From positions 682,001-746,000 of the forward strand of contig DATKUL010000002.1 in NCBI GenBank assembly GCA_035530615.1: a stretch of 64,000 nt of DNA, read 5' to 3'. A program made the position numbers and the translations under genes. The notes under the pieces were generated by a model. It saw only the letters and a program-made list of their open reading frames with translations, did no database searches and had not been told where the DNA came from. The stretch's first letter is position 1. Each line of letters begins with the position of its first letter. This document shows positions 63,810 to 64,000 of the stretch, in pieces. The stretch comes from Candidatus Paceibacterota bacterium (GTDB lineage: Bacteria; Actinomycetota; Actinomycetes; Nanopelagicales; Nanopelagicaceae).

Positions 63810-64000
63810 AACTGACCGGCTTTTTTCTTAGCTTGCAAGAGCGCCAACGGTGAGATCGTCGAGACCACCGCAAATATCTGATCCAGATTTTCATCTAGTT
63901 CAAGTGCCCGCACGACATTAAGGAATGTGGCAAGGCTCGACCCTTTGCCCGCTTCCAAGTACTTGATAGCCGAACGCGAGACATTGGATCGGTCTGCCAA
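63806..64000 (-). CDS. HipB-like XRE antitoxin, cut by the right edge
   Basis: Sixty-four visible residues, the C-terminal part of an XRE helix-turn-helix protein: 'ADRSNVSRSAIKYLEAGKGS' is helix 3 and following, then 'LATFLNVVRALELDENLDQIF'. The start is beyond base 64000. It would bind HipA and repress the operon. Confidence 0.8.
   Translation of the reverse strand: MADRSNVSRSAIKYLEAGKGSSLATFLNVVRALELDENLDQIFAVVSTISPLALLQAKKKAGQL

Overview
The window reads as a compact chromosomal segment of an actinobacterium with moderate G+C (near 50 % by eye), possibly a streamlined freshwater lineage of the Nanopelagicales type; that last step is inference. Actinobacterial markers are SepH, DUF4192, DUF7455, a PASTA Ser/Thr kinase, an HrdB/SigA-type sigma factor with a Lys/Ala-rich N-terminus, class II DAHP synthase, an actinobacterial-type GlgA/GlgC pair, split lycopene cyclase (CrtYc/CrtYd) and a SAM-IV riboswitch upstream of metX. 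Genes are tightly packed, with many ATGA/GTGA overlaps and several convergent pairs overlapping at their 3' ends. No rRNA, tRNA or CRISPR was seen.

Layout. 1-4.3 kb: edge of a secreted protein, a cation/proton antiporter, a ParD-like/RelE-like toxin-antitoxin (TA) pair behind a 10-bp tandem repeat, YbaK, HIT, a YbaK remnant, an orphan ORF and a hydrolase. 4.4-13.4 kb: carotenoid locus (cruF, a cruG-like glycosyltransferase, a crtD-like desaturase, crtE, crtI, crtB, crtYd, crtYc) interrupted by metF and a CDP-alcohol phosphotransferase. 13.4-25.2 kb: kinase-like P-loop protein, PASTA kinase, endonuclease IV, two EamA transporters, threonine aldolase, Ogt, DAHP synthase, a phosphofructokinase with PPi-type residues, and glgC/glgA. 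25.2-27.5 kb: an XRE-TPR regulator divergent from a 41-aa pre-peptide and a secreted orphan protein, laid out like an RRNPP peptide-signalling locus. 27.5-33 kb: era, dprA, comM-like, yraN, rnhB, lepB, rplS. 33-38.9 kb: inositol monophosphatase, MFS, sepH, phosphodiesterase, psuG and a PfkB kinase. 39-46 kb: topoisomerase IV genes (a short parC, and parE) separated by MMPL/TetR and a Doc TA module that is bracketed by two copies of the parE 3' end. 46.3-54.8 kb: DUF7455, CDGSH, sigA, metX with SAM-IV, DUF4192, a secreted PKD-like protein, Nudix, TetR, dinG. 54.9-61.3 kb: FAH hydrolase, GntR, lutABC, MFS and an extradiol dioxygenase. 61.4-64 kb: VKOR, a 37-aa membrane peptide with structured leader and strong terminator, and hipBA cut by the right edge.

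Working together: crtE-I-B-Yc/Yd with cruF, the crtD-like gene and the cruG-like gene can plausibly make a monocyclic, 1'-hydroxylated and glycosylated carotenoid. FAH plus LutABC could cleave a diketo-deoxy sugar acid to pyruvate and lactate and oxidise the lactate. The best candidate for an undescribed system is the 25.2-27.5 kb regulator/pre-peptide/secreted-protein locus; the second is the small membrane peptide at 62.2 kb.
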